A DNA stretch of 64,000 nucleotides from Rubrivivax sp. (GCA_019635285.1 JAHBZS010000011.1:62001-126000), one strand, 5' to 3'; shown: positions 1 to 8,341, counted from the stretch's first letter. The notes: generated by a model from the letters alone, not told the origin. Made by a program: numbers and translations.

Positions 1-667
1 GCATGCGCGCCAGGCTGGGCCGGCCCGGGCCGGGGTCGGCCTGCAGCGCGATCACGCGGTCGCCCAGGTAGATGGCCTCTTCCAGGTCGTGGGTGACGAA
101 GAGCACCGTCAGCCCCTGCTCCTGCACCAGCCGCGCCACCTCGTCCTGCAGCCCATGCCGCGTCAGCGCGTCCAGCGCGCCGAAGGGCTCGTCCATCAAC
201 AGCAGCTGCGGCGCCTGCGCCAGGCAGCGCGCGATCTGCACGCGCTGCTGCATGCCGCCCGACAGCTGCGCCGGAAACTTGTGTGCGTGCGCGGCCAGCC
301 CCACCTTGGACAGCACGTCGGCAATGCGTGCCGCGCGTTCGGCCTTCGGCACGCCAGCGGCTTCGAGCGCCAGGCTGATGTTGCCCTGCACCGTGCGCCA
401 GGGCAGCAGCGCACGGCCATAGTCCTGAAACACGAAAGCCACCTCGCGCGACGGCTGCGTCACCGGCACCCCGTCGCGGCGCACCGTGCCGCCGGTGGGG
501 GTGACCAGGCCGCTGGCCGCGCGCAGCAGCGTGGTCTTGCCGCAGCCGCTGGCGCCGACGATGCAGACGAATTCGCCGCGCCCGACCTCGAAGGAGGTGG
601 GCGACAGGATCTCGCGCCCGCCGAGATGGATCGCGACGCGGTCGAAGGCGAGCAGCGGCGCGCTCAA
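1..667 (-). CDS. ABC transporter ATP-binding protein, SsuB/TauB type (partial, runs off left edge)
   Basis: Cytoplasmic ATPase that would energise uptake of a nitrate/sulfonate/taurine-type solute. Reading the minus strand gives Walker A GASGCGKT (about residues 38-45), a signature LSGGMQQR, and Walker B LLLMDEPFGALD followed by the switch VTHDLEEAI, all typical of the SsuB/TauB family. The frame stays open to position 1, so the C-terminus lies outside the window. The only in-frame start after the preceding stop is a TTG at 667; an AGTGAGG Shine-Dalgarno-like run lies upstream and overlaps the stop of the binding-protein gene (684). Tight spacing to that gene supports one transporter. The single permease expected for this family is not in the window and may lie further left. 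Confidence 0.85.
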   Translation of the reverse strand, partial: MSAPLLAFDRVAIHLGGREILSPTSFEVGRGEFVCIVGASGCGKTTLLRAASGLVTPTGGTVRRDGVPVTQPSREVAFVFQDYGRALLPWRTVQGNISLALEAAGVPKAERAARIADVLSKVGLAAHAHKFPAQLSGGMQQRVQIARCLAQAPQLLLMDEPFGALDALTRHGLQDEVARLVQEQGLTVLFVTHDLEEAIYLGDRVIALQADPGPGRPSLARM

Positions 668-683
668 AGCGGACGGGCGAGCC

Positions 684-1625
684 TCACTTGACGATCAACG
701 TCGCCAGGTCGGGGCTGCTCTTCAGCATGTCCTGGTCCTTCATCAGGCCCACCCAGTAGGCCAGCTGCTTCTCGGTGACGATCGGCCCAGGCGGCGAGAT
801 CTGCGCCTTGGCCAGCACCTCGGGCGGCAGCTTGATGAATTTGCCGATGGCCGCGCGCACCGCGGCATCGTTCTTCGGGTCCTTCAGGAAGTTGGCGCCG
901 TCGACGATGGACTCGCGGAAAGCCTTCGCCGCGCCGGCGTTGGCCTTGGCCCAGGCGCGCGTGGCGGCATAGACGATGGTCGGGTTGCCCTCGGGCAGGA
1001 AGGTCGAGTAGTAGGACACCACGTAGCCGGCGCCGCTGTCGGTGATGCGCGCCATGAAGGGGTCGGCCGTGACCACCGCGTCGATCGAGCCGCCGCGCAG
1101 CAGGTCGCCATGCTGCGGGAACGGCGCCTCGACGAAGTTCACCTTCTTGTAGTCGACGCCGTTGGCCTTGAGCCAGGCGCGGAAGGTCACCTGCAGGAAG
1201 GCGCCCAGGCCGGGCACGCCGACCTTCTTGCCGATGAAGTCCTGCGGCGTCTTGATGGCCGAGCCGGAGCGCGCCACCACGCCGAAGCCGGTGATGGCCT
1301 TGGACGTGACGCCGGCGCCGGCGAGCACGACCAGGTCCAGCCCGCCGTCCACCGCCTGCAGGAAGACCGACGGCGTGGGCCCGCCGACCTGCAGCGAATC
1401 GGACTGCAGCGCCGCTGGAATGGTCGAGTTCAGCGGGATGAACTTCAGCTCGACATCCAGGTTGCGCTTCTTGAAGAAGCCCTGCTCGGCGGCCACGAAG
1501 GCCGACGCGAAGTCGGTGACCGCGGTATAGCCCAGCACGATCTTCGTCGCCTGCGCGCGCGCCGGCAGCGCCAGGGGCAGCGTGGCGGCGGCCGCCAGGC
1601 TGCCGATCAGGGTACGTCGTTGCAT
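684..1625 (-). CDS. ABC transporter substrate-binding protein, NMT1/SsuA family
   Basis: Periplasmic solute receptor, 313 aa, for the ATPase encoded immediately downstream. The N-terminus is a signal peptide (MQRRTLIGSLAAAATLPLAL, cleavage near ARAQA). The mature part starts with the family's beta-strand IVLGYTAVTDFASAFVA and the 'EQGFFKKRNLDVEL' segment characteristic of SsuA/TauA/THI5-like proteins, followed by the VGGPTPSVFLQAV region that lines the ligand cleft. Length fits the family. The ligand cannot be deduced: sulfonates, taurine, nitrate and pyrimidine precursors are all bound by relatives. A 154-nt gap separates it from the DppC-like permease upstream, so it probably has its own promoter. 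Confidence 0.85.
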   Translation of the reverse strand: MQRRTLIGSLAAAATLPLALPARAQATKIVLGYTAVTDFASAFVAAEQGFFKKRNLDVELKFIPLNSTIPAALQSDSLQVGGPTPSVFLQAVDGGLDLVVLAGAGVTSKAITGFGVVARSGSAIKTPQDFIGKKVGVPGLGAFLQVTFRAWLKANGVDYKKVNFVEAPFPQHGDLLRGGSIDAVVTADPFMARITDSGAGYVVSYYSTFLPEGNPTIVYAATRAWAKANAGAAKAFRESIVDGANFLKDPKNDAAVRAAIGKFIKLPPEVLAKAQISPPGPIVTEKQLAYWVGLMKDQDMLKSSPDLATLIVK

Positions 1626-1779
1626 AGATGTCTCCGGGTTTCGGTTTGGGTGTATCGCATGCTAACCGTGCCTTCGGCCGCCGGGCCCGGCGGCGCTGAG
1701 CGGCGCGCCCCGATGCCCGGGCCGGGCACGAAGTGAGCTTCGATGCACATGCCGTGCGAGGCTGCCTTGTCGGGCGTCG

Positions 1780-2622
1780 TCAACGCTTGCGCGCCAGCTT
1801 CGGGTCGAGCAGGTCGCGCAGCCCGTCGCCCATCAGGTTCAGCCCCAGCACCGCGAGCGCGATCGCCGCGCCGGGCCAGATGGCCAGCTGCGGCGCCTGG
1901 AACATCTGTGTCTGCGCCTCGTTGAGCATGCGGCCCCAGCTGGGCGTGGGCGGCTGCGTGCCCAGCCCCAGGTAGCTGAGCGCCGCCTCGGCCAGGATGG
2001 CGGTGGCGAACTGCACCGTCGACTGCACGATCAGCACGCTGGCGATGTTGGGCAGCACGTGGTCCAGCGTGATGCGCCACGGCCCGGCGCCGGCGGCACG
2101 CGCCGCCAGCACGTATTCGCGCGACCACACCGCGTTGGCCGACGCGCGCGCGGTGCGCGCGAACACCGGGATGTTGAAGATGCCGATGGCCACGATGCCG
2201 GTAACGATGCCCGGGCCGTAGATCGCGCCCAGCATGATGGCCGACAGCAGCGCCGGGAAGGCGAAGGTGAAGTCCGACAGGCGCATCACCGCCTCTTCGA
2301 CCCAGCCGCGGCGCGCCGCCGCCAGGCAACCCAACGCCACGCCGCAGACCAGGCCGATGAGCACGGCCACCACGCCCACCAGGATCGAGGTGCGCGCACC
2401 CACCAGCAGCTGCGAGACGATGTCGCGGCCCAGGCTGTCGGTACCCAGCCAGTGCGCGGCGCTCGGCAGCGCCAGCTTGTGGGGCACGTCGATCTCGGTG
2501 GCCGGCCAGGGTGTCCACACCAGCGACAGCGCGGCGCTGCCGATGAACAGCAAGCTCAGCACGCCGCCGAGCACGAAGCTCGGGTGGCGCCTGGCGCGCG
2601 ACCAGAAGCCGGGCTCAGGCAT
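1780..2622 (-). CDS. ABC transporter permease, DppC/OppC type
   Basis: Inner-membrane permease, 280 aa, second subunit of a dipeptide/oligopeptide/nickel-type importer. It has an N-terminal membrane segment (FVLGGVLSLLFIGSAALSLV), the family signature HWLGTDSLGRDIVSQLL, and the EAA loop EYVLAARAAGAGPWRITLDHVLPN that contacts the ATPase. I chose the ATG at 2622, which overlaps the stop of the DppB-like gene by 8 nt (ATGCCTGA), over the upstream ATG at 2655, which would overlap by 41 nt. Neither an OppA-type binding protein nor OppD/F ATPases are next to the pair. Confidence 0.9.
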   Translation of the reverse strand: MPEPGFWSRARRHPSFVLGGVLSLLFIGSAALSLVWTPWPATEIDVPHKLALPSAAHWLGTDSLGRDIVSQLLVGARTSILVGVVAVLIGLVCGVALGCLAAARRGWVEEAVMRLSDFTFAFPALLSAIMLGAIYGPGIVTGIVAIGIFNIPVFARTARASANAVWSREYVLAARAAGAGPWRITLDHVLPNIASVLIVQSTVQFATAILAEAALSYLGLGTQPPTPSWGRMLNEAQTQMFQAPQLAIWPGAAIALAVLGLNLMGDGLRDLLDPKLARKR

Positions 2623-3577
2623 CGCTGGGCTTGAGCCGAGGGTCGATGACGGCATAGAGCAGGTCTACGATGAAGTTGACGGCCACGACCATGGCCACCA
2701 GCAGCAGCACCACGTCGCGCACGACGACGAGGTCGCGGTTGGCGATGGCCTGGAACACCAGCCGGCCGATGCCGGGCAGCACGAACACCTGCTCGACGAC
2801 GATGGTGCCGCTGATCAGGAAGGCGAACTGCAGCCCCATGATGGTCAGCACCGGGATCATGGCGTTGCGCAGCACGTGGCCCCACAGCGTGGCGCGGCGC
2901 GACAGGCCCTTGGCGCGCGCGGTGCGCACGAAGTCCTCGCGCATCACGTCCAGCACCGCCGAGCGCGTCCAGCGCGCCAGCACCGACGCCTGCACCACCG
3001 CCAGCGACACCGCCGGCAGCAGCAGCGCGACGAAGCCGTCCCACAGGCCGCCGCCGTCGTCCTCGCTCCAGCCGGGAAAGCCGCCGGCGCTGACCCACTG
3101 CAGCTTCACCGCGAACAGCAGGATCAGCAGGATCGCGAACCAGAAGCTGGGAATGGCGATGCCCAGCTGGCTGACGAACATCACGCCGACATCGCCGGCG
3201 CGGTTGTGGCGCGACGCGGCATACACGCCGGCGGCCAGCGCGACGACCACCGTCATCAGCATGGCCATGGCCGCCAGCGGCAAGGTCACCTGCATGCGTT
3301 CGGCGATCAGCGTGCGGGTGGGCACGTCGTAGGAGATGCTCATCGCGCTGTGCCCGCGCAGCAGGCCCCACACCCAGTCGCCGTAGCGCTGCAGCTGCGG
3401 CTTGTCCAGGCCCAGCTTGCGCTCCAGCGCGGCCAGCGATTCCGGCGTGGCGGTGTCGCCCAGGATGATCTGCGCCGCGTTGCCGGGCAGCAGTTCCAGC
3501 ACGGCGAACACCACCATCGACGCCACGACCAGCGTGAGCACGAAGGTGACGAGGCGTTTCAGCAGGAACACGGACAT
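2615..3577 (-). CDS. ABC transporter permease, DppB/OppB type
   Basis: Inner-membrane permease, 320 aa, partner of the DppC-like subunit immediately downstream. It has a first membrane helix (residues 1-30, LLKRLVTFVLTLVVASMVVF), a periplasmic loop ending YGDWVWGLLRGHSAMS, then the five-helix BPD_transp_1 core with the EAA-loop sequence [21 protein letters not shown] and the usual PGIGRLVFQAIANRD near the C-terminus. The first gene of its operon, it is divergent from the aldehyde dehydrogenase gene with a 106-nt intergenic region. The substrate could be a peptide, nickel or an unrelated small molecule, since the family is broad. Confidence 0.9.
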   Translation of the reverse strand: MSVFLLKRLVTFVLTLVVASMVVFAVLELLPGNAAQIILGDTATPESLAALERKLGLDKPQLQRYGDWVWGLLRGHSAMSISYDVPTRTLIAERMQVTLPLAAMAMLMTVVVALAAGVYAASRHNRAGDVGVMFVSQLGIAIPSFWFAILLILLFAVKLQWVSAGGFPGWSEDDGGGLWDGFVALLLPAVSLAVVQASVLARWTRSAVLDVMREDFVRTARAKGLSRRATLWGHVLRNAMIPVLTIMGLQFAFLISGTIVVEQVFVLPGIGRLVFQAIANRDLVVVRDVVLLLVAMVVAVNFIVDLLYAVIDPRLKPSDA

Positions 3578-3683
3578 GCGTTGACCTCAGGGGATGCCCC
3601 GCCGCGGCCCCTTTGGGGGGCGGGCCGGCCGGCACACGGCGATCTATGATGCCCTACGGCATTGACGGCAAGGAGCGGCAGCC
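3578..3683. promoter_or_regulatory. Divergent intergenic region between the DppB-like and aldehyde dehydrogenase genes
   Basis: This 106-nt gap must hold both divergent promoters. Rightward, TATGAT at 3645-3650 is a possible -10, without a convincing -35; AAGGAG at 3671-3676 is the dehydrogenase ribosome-binding site. A G/C-rich stretch (CCCCTTTGGGG, 3609-3619) can form a small hairpin. No clear operator was found. Confidence 0.35.
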
Positions 3684-5138
3684 ATGTCCCAGGTCCCCTT
3701 CGACAGCAGCGGCGTGTTCGTCGGCGGGCGCTGGCAGCGTGGTGCCGGCGGCGAAACCCTGCCGCTGTTCAACCCCTCCGACGGCACGCTGCTGGCGCAG
3801 ATCGCCCGCGGCACGGCGGCGGACATCGATGCCGCGGTGGCCGCCGCGCAGGCGGCGCTGGACGGCGCCTGGGGGCAGCTGACCGCCGCCGAGCGCGGCC
3901 GCTTGCTGCTGCGCATGTCGGCGCGCGTGCTCGAGCAGGCCGACGAGCTGGCGCGGCTGGAGGCGCTGGACGTGGGCAAGCCGCTGCGCCAAGGCCGCGC
4001 CGACGCGATGGCGCTGGCGCGCTACCTGGAGTTCTACGGCGGCGCCGCCGACAAGCTGATGGGCCAGACCATCCCCTTCGCCAACGGCTACACCGCCTTC
4101 ACGCTGCGCGAGCCGCACGGCGTCACCGGCCACATCGTGCCGTGGAACTACCCGATGCAGATCATCGGCCGCTCGGTGGGCGCGGCGCTGGCCATGGGCA
4201 ATGCCTGCGTGCTCAAGCCCGCCGAGGAAGCCTGCCTGACGGCGCTGGCCTTCGCGCGCATCGCGCACGAGGCCGGCCTGCCGGCCGGCGCGCTGAACGT
4301 CGTGCCCGGGCTGGGCGAGGAGGCCGGCGCGGCGCTGTCCGCGCACCCGGGCGTGCAGCACCTGTCCTTCACCGGCTCGGTGGCGGTCGGCCGGCTGATC
4401 CAGACGGCCGCGGCCCAGCACACCATTCCGGTGACCCTGGAGCTGGGCGGCAAGAGCCCGCAGATCGTCTTTGCCGACGCCGACCTGGACGCCGCCCTGC
4501 CCTTCCTGGTCAATGCGGGCATCCAGAACGCCGGCCAGACCTGCTCGGCGGCGTCGCGCATCCTGGTCGAGCGCGGCGTCTTCGACGAGGTGGTGGCGCG
4601 CATGGCCGAGCGCTACCGCGCGCTGCGCGTCGGCCCGGCGCTGGACGACCTGGACGTGGGCCCGGTGATCTCGGCGCGGCAGCGCCAGATCGTCGAAGGC
4701 TACCTGGCCGTGGCCCACGAGTCCGGCCTGCACATCGCGGCCACCGCCGCGCGCGCGGCGTCGGCGCCGGCCGGCGGCTACTACGTGCAGCCGACGCTGG
4801 TGGCCGACGTGCCGGCCGCGCACCGGCTGGCGCAGGAAGAGATCTTCGGCCCGGTGCAGGTGGTCATCCCCTTCGACGGCGAAGCCCAAGGCCTGGCGAT
4901 CGCCAACGGCACCGACTTCGGCCTGGTGGCCGGCGTGTGGACGCGCGACGGCGGGCGCGCGCTGCGCATGGCGCGCAAGCTGCAATGCGGCCAGGTCTTC
5001 GTCAACAACTACGGCGCCGGCGGCGGCATCGAACTGCCCTTCGGCGGCGTCAAGGCCAGCGGCCACGGCCGCGAAAAGGGCTTCGAGGCGCTGTACGGCT
5101 TTTCCACGCTGAAGACCGTGGCCATCCAGCACGGTTGA
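3684..5138 (+). CDS. NAD(P)-dependent aldehyde dehydrogenase
   Basis: Cytoplasmic oxidation of an aldehyde to the acid, 484 aa, the usual ALDH length. Visible landmarks: the Rossmann entry HIVPWNYPMQ, the cofactor loop FTGSVAVGRLIQ, the general-base Glu253 in TLELGGKSP, the nucleophile Cys287 in NAGQTCSAASR, the late motif EEIFGPVQVV and the C-terminal PFGGVKASGHGRE. An AAGGAG ribosome-binding site lies 8 nt before ATG. An SDR gene starts 11 nt downstream, so the pair may perform sequential alcohol-to-aldehyde-to-acid oxidation; that is inference. Substrate not predictable; betaine-aldehyde-like and aromatic aldehyde dehydrogenases share these motifs. Confidence 0.92.
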   Translation: MSQVPFDSSGVFVGGRWQRGAGGETLPLFNPSDGTLLAQIARGTAADIDAAVAAAQAALDGAWGQLTAAERGRLLLRMSARVLEQADELARLEALDVGKPLRQGRADAMALARYLEFYGGAADKLMGQTIPFANGYTAFTLREPHGVTGHIVPWNYPMQIIGRSVGAALAMGNACVLKPAEEACLTALAFARIAHEAGLPAGALNVVPGLGEEAGAALSAHPGVQHLSFTGSVAVGRLIQTAAAQHTIPVTLELGGKSPQIVFADADLDAALPFLVNAGIQNAGQTCSAASRILVERGVFDEVVARMAERYRALRVGPALDDLDVGPVISARQRQIVEGYLAVAHESGLHIAATAARAASAPAGGYYVQPTLVADVPAAHRLAQEEIFGPVQVVIPFDGEAQGLAIANGTDFGLVAGVWTRDGGRALRMARKLQCGQVFVNNYGAGGGIELPFGGVKASGHGREKGFEALYGFSTLKTVAIQHG

Positions 5139-5149
5139 AGGAACACACG

Positions 5150-5896
5150 ATGAGACTGAAGGACAAGGTGGCCATCGTCACCGGCGGCGGCTCGGGCTTC
5201 GGCGCGGGCATCGTCAAGAAGTTCGTCGCCGAGGGCGCCAAGGTGCTGGTCGTCGACCGCCATGCCGACGCCGCGCGGCGCGTGGCGGCGGACATCGGCC
5301 CCTTCGCCGCGGCGCACATGGCCGACGTCAGCCTGGCGGCCGACACGCAGGCCATGATCGACGCGGCCGAGGCGAAGTTCGGCCCGCTGGACATCCTGGT
5401 CAACAACGCCGGCGTGTCGCACCTGCCGATGCCCACCGAGGAAGTGGGCGAGGACGACTTCGACCGCATCGTCGCGGTGAACATGAAGGCCATCTACCTG
5501 GCCGCGCGGGTGGTGGTGCCGCGCTTCAAGGCGCGGCGCAGCGGCGTCATCCTCAACATGGCCAGCACCGCCGGCGTCAGCCCGCGGCCGCGCTTGAGCT
5601 GGTACAACGCCAGCAAGGGCTGGGTGATCACCGCGACGCGCGCGCTGGCGGTGGAGCTGGCGCCCTTCGGCATCCGCGTCGTCGCGCTGAATCCGGTGGC
5701 CGGCGAGACGCCGCTGCTCAAGACCTTCATGGGCGAGGACACGCCCGAGATGCGCGCCAAGTTCCTGTCCACCATCCCCATCGGCCGCTTCTCGTTGCCC
5801 GAGGACCTGGGCAACGCGGCCTGCTTCCTGTGCAGCGACGAGGCCTCGATGATCACCGGCGTGGCCATGGAAGTCGACGGCGGGCGCTGCATCTGA
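5150..5896 (+). CDS. SDR-family oxidoreductase (3-oxoacyl-ACP reductase/glucose dehydrogenase-like)
   Basis: Classical short-chain dehydrogenase, 248 aa, NAD(P)-dependent oxidation/reduction of an alcohol or ketone. It shows the cofactor motif TGGGSGFGAGI, the structural NNAGVS, the catalytic Ser in MASTAG (about residue 139), and Tyr152-x3-Lys156 in YNASK. An acidic residue after the second strand (VVDRH) favours NAD over NADP. A GAAGGA ribosome-binding site precedes ATG. Its stop overlaps the start of the exported methyltransferase (TGATG), which indicates translational coupling in a three-gene operon with the aldehyde dehydrogenase. Confidence 0.9.
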   Translation: MRLKDKVAIVTGGGSGFGAGIVKKFVAEGAKVLVVDRHADAARRVAADIGPFAAAHMADVSLAADTQAMIDAAEAKFGPLDILVNNAGVSHLPMPTEEVGEDDFDRIVAVNMKAIYLAARVVVPRFKARRSGVILNMASTAGVSPRPRLSWYNASKGWVITATRALAVELAPFGIRVVALNPVAGETPLLKTFMGEDTPEMRAKFLSTIPIGRFSLPEDLGNAACFLCSDEASMITGVAMEVDGGRCI

Positions 5897-6699
5897 TGCG
5901 CCGCCTCTGGCGGGCCGCCTGGCTGTGCGCCGCGCTGGCCGCGGCGCCGGCGCTGCGCGCGCAGGACGAGGTGCCCTTCGTGGTCACGCCCGACCATGTG
6001 ACCTTGGCGATGCTGGAGCTGGCGCAGGTGGGCCCGCAGGACTTCGTGCTCGACCTGGGCTCCGGCGACGGCCGCATCGTCATCAACGCCGCGCGGCGCT
6101 TCGGCGCGCGCGGGCTGGGCGTGGAAATCGTGCCGGAGCTGGTGCAGCGCAGCCGCGCCAACGCCGCCCGGGCCGGCGTGGCCGAGCGCGCGCGCTTCGC
6201 CGAGCAGGACCTGTTCAAGACCGACCTGTCGGTGGCTTCGGTCATCACCATGTACCTGATGCAGGACGTGAACCTGCAGCTGCGGCCCGCGCTGCTGCGC
6301 CTGGCGCCCGGCACGCGCATCGTCTCGCACGACTGGGACCTGGGCGACTGGCTGCCCGACCGGGTGCGCGTGGTCGACGCGCCGGACAAGCCGGTGGGCC
6401 GCGAAAAGCTCAGCCGGCTGATGCTGTGGGTGGTGCCGGCATCACTGCAGGGCACATGGTGCGGCCAGGGCGCGCATGCCACGTCCCGACTGCAGCTGCA
6501 CCAGCGCTACCAGCTCTTCGACGCCACGCTGAGCGTCGGCGACAGCCGCTGGCTGCTCGCCGGCCGCATCCAGGGCCCCAGCCTGCAGGCCGCCGGCGGC
6601 TTCGACGCACACAGCGACGGCCAGCGCCTGCAGGTGCGCGCGACGGGCCCGGCGCCCGCCGCGCTGGCCGGCGCCGAGTTCGCGCGCTGCCCCGGCTGA
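5896..6699 (+). CDS. Exported SAM-dependent methyltransferase-like protein
   Basis: 267 aa. A signal peptide (MRRLWRAAWLCAALAAAPAL, then RAQ) precedes a class I methyltransferase fold: motif I VLDLGSGDGRIVINAA, the acidic end of strand 2 (GVEIVPEL), and an ARFAEQDLF motif II. The C-terminal ~90 residues (from about GTWCGQG) look like a separate beta-rich domain. The start codon overlaps the SDR stop. Proteins like this occur in Betaproteobacteria, but the substrate and the source of SAM outside the cytoplasm are unknown to me. It could instead be membrane-anchored with the domain inside, if the signal is not cleaved. Confidence 0.75.
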   Translation: MRRLWRAAWLCAALAAAPALRAQDEVPFVVTPDHVTLAMLELAQVGPQDFVLDLGSGDGRIVINAARRFGARGLGVEIVPELVQRSRANAARAGVAERARFAEQDLFKTDLSVASVITMYLMQDVNLQLRPALLRLAPGTRIVSHDWDLGDWLPDRVRVVDAPDKPVGREKLSRLMLWVVPASLQGTWCGQGAHATSRLQLHQRYQLFDATLSVGDSRWLLAGRIQGPSLQAAGGFDAHSDGQRLQVRATGPAPAALAGAEFARCPG

Positions 6700-6737
6700 A
6701 CCGGACTGAAGCCGGGCCGGATCGGGTTGCGGGGGCG

Positions 6738-7007
6738 TCAGCCGACGCCGTGCAGCCGTTCGTGCCGGTCGGCGGCGGCGAACAGGTCGGCGGCGAAGCG
6801 CGGGTCGACGCGCTGGTATTCCAGCGCCAGTTCACGCACGGCCTGGGCTTCCTGCGCGGCATCGCTGCCCCGCTGCACCGGGGCCGGCCGGCTGGACAGC
6901 AGGTCCAGCACACGGCCGGCGGCCAGGAACAGCCAGGCGATGAAGCGCGAGCCGAGCGGGTAGGCCGGGCCGATGCGCGGCGCGACCTGAAGGTCGATGG
7001 TGGTCAT
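6738..7007 (-). CDS. Small conserved protein, paralogue of the gene just upstream
   Basis: 89 aa, function not recognised. It has a short hydrophobic stretch (FIAWLFLAAGRVLDLL, about residues 22-37), a polar linker, and a C-terminal helix LALEYQRVDPRFAADLFAAA. That last part resembles LADYRARRDPVLARQLRAAA in the neighbour at 7004-7273, so the two look like diverged copies. A strong AAAGGAG ribosome-binding site precedes ATG 7007, and the start overlaps the neighbour's stop (ATGA). The pair is divergent from a LysR gene and so may be controlled by it. Confidence 0.65.
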   Translation of the reverse strand: MTTIDLQVAPRIGPAYPLGSRFIAWLFLAAGRVLDLLSSRPAPVQRGSDAAQEAQAVRELALEYQRVDPRFAADLFAAADRHERLHGVG

Positions 7008-7273
7008 GGGTTTCTCCTTTGGCCTTGGGACTGAGCTTGGTTTGCGCTGCGGCGGCAGGCTTCGGCCGCGGCACGCAGCTGGCGGGCCAGCACGGGGTCG
7101 CGCCGGGCGCGGTAGTCGGCCAGCTTGGCCAGCTCGACGGCGGCATGCAGGCTGCCGACGCGATGCAGGCCCTGCCAGATCACCTGGCCGAACTCCCGCA
7201 GCGGCGCGAACCACGGTCGGCCCACGGGCCGCCGCGCCAGCGGGGCGTTCGGAAAGTTGCGGATGGCGGTCAT
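7004..7273 (-). CDS. Small conserved protein, first of a two-gene paralogous pair
   Basis: 89 aa, function not recognised. The basic N-terminus (ARRPVGRPWF) is followed by an amphipathic stretch (LREFGQVIWQGLHRVG) and a helix LADYRARRDPVLARQLRAAA shared with the downstream protein. I chose ATG 7273 because AGAGGA stands just before it; an upstream ATG at 7327 would extend the gene into the palindromic control region. The gene overlaps its downstream paralogue by 4 nt. No signal peptide, so it is probably cytoplasmic or membrane-associated. Confidence 0.6.
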   Translation of the reverse strand: MTAIRNFPNAPLARRPVGRPWFAPLREFGQVIWQGLHRVGSLHAAVELAKLADYRARRDPVLARQLRAAAEACRRSANQAQSQGQRRNP

Positions 7274-7328
7274 GGTGTCCTCTCTGCGCCTCATGGGCGC
7301 CGCAACGACCGGTGGGTCGATGCACAAG

Positions 7329-7400
7329 CATATCGGGTTAACCCTTAGTCATATCTAATGAAATCTTTCTATGTACGATATGAACAGCGTAAATATCAAA
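7329..7400. promoter_or_regulatory. AT-rich divergent control region with LysR-type palindromes
   Basis: This is the most AT-rich stretch nearby. It contains a perfect 10-bp palindrome GGGTTAACCC (7335-7344), then the inverted repeat TCATATC (7349-7355) / GATATGA (7377-7383) with a 21-nt spacer, and further CATATC/AATATC half-sites at 7329 and 7392. LysR regulators usually bind such interrupted dyads between themselves and a divergent target, which fits the LysR gene at 7409 and the small-gene pair at 7273. Binding is inferred, not shown. Confidence 0.55.
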
Positions 7401-7408
7401 GCTGAGAC

Positions 7409-8341
7409 ATGAACTTCCGGACGCTTGACCTCAACCTCTTGCGCGTGTTCGACGCAGTGATGTCGGAGGGCAGCCTGACTCGCGCTGCAGAGGTGTTAGC
7501 GATCACTCAGCCGGCCGCCAGTCATGCCCTGAAGCGGTTGCACGAAGCGGTGGGCGAAGGGTTGTTCGTGCGCAACGCCTTCGGCATGACACCCACGCCC
7601 AAGGCCCAGGCCCTGTGGCCGCAGGTGCGTTCGGCGCTGACGGCGCTGCAGCTGGCGCTGGCGCCGGGGGAATTCGATCCGCAGACCCAGGCCGTCAACT
7701 TCCGGCTGGCGATGACCGATGCCACGGCGGCGATGCTGGCGCCGGCGCTGGTGGCCGTGATCGAGCACGAGCAGGCGCTGTGCAACCTGCGCGTGATCCC
7801 GCTGACCACCGCCGACCCGCAGCGCCTCATCCAGCAGGGCGACGTGGACCTGGCGCTGGGCCACTTCCCCGACACCGTGACCGCGCTGCTGGCGGCCGGG
7901 CGCGACGCCATGCTGCGCCACGCCCGGCTGTACGACACGCGCTACGTCTGCGTCATGCGCCGCGGCCACCCGCTAGCCGAGCGGCCGCTGACGCTGGACG
8001 CCTATTGCCAGGCGCACCACCTGCTGGCCAGCACCACCGGCCGGCCGCAGGGCTATGTGGACCAGGCGCTGACGGCGCTGGGCCGGCAGCGCCGCGTGGT
8101 GATGAGCGTGAACCAGTTCTTCACCGCCGGCCAGGTGGTCACGCAGTCGGACCTGCTGACGGTGCTGCCGCTGGCCTTCCTGCCCGCCACCGGCCACGCG
8201 CACGGTCTGGAGGTGCGCGAGCTGCCTTTCGACATGGGCCCGCTGCAGGTCAGCATGCTGTGGCACATGCGTCGCGACGCCGAGCCGGCGCACCGCTGGC
8301 TGCGCGAACGCGTGCAGCGCGCGGCTGGGGTGCAGCCCTAG
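7409..8341 (+). CDS. LysR-family transcriptional regulator
   Basis: 310 aa. The N-terminal winged helix-turn-helix (about residues 6-65: LDLNLLRVFDAVMSEGSLTR, ITQPAASHALKRL, LFVRN) matches the LysR family closely. The remainder forms the two-lobed effector-binding domain (FRLAMTDATAAMLAPALV, DVDLALGHFP, DTRYVCVMRRGHPLAER). It stands divergent from two small genes and 35 nt ahead of an Ldh2-type dehydrogenase gene. The AT-rich dyads upstream of its start suggest autoregulation plus control of the divergent pair. The effector is unknown. Confidence 0.92.
   Translation: MNFRTLDLNLLRVFDAVMSEGSLTRAAEVLAITQPAASHALKRLHEAVGEGLFVRNAFGMTPTPKAQALWPQVRSALTALQLALAPGEFDPQTQAVNFRLAMTDATAAMLAPALVAVIEHEQALCNLRVIPLTTADPQRLIQQGDVDLALGHFPDTVTALLAAGRDAMLRHARLYDTRYVCVMRRGHPLAERPLTLDAYCQAHHLLASTTGRPQGYVDQALTALGRQRRVVMSVNQFFTAGQVVTQSDLLTVLPLAFLPATGHAHGLEVRELPFDMGPLQVSMLWHMRRDAEPAHRWLRERVQRAAGVQP

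Noticed and set aside
1-3577. Reading the SsuA/ATPase pair as the missing parts of the Dpp transporter
   Set aside because: The binding protein and ATPase belong to the SsuAB class, which works with one SsuC-type permease, and a 154-nt gap separates the two sets. Mixed use is possible but unsupported.
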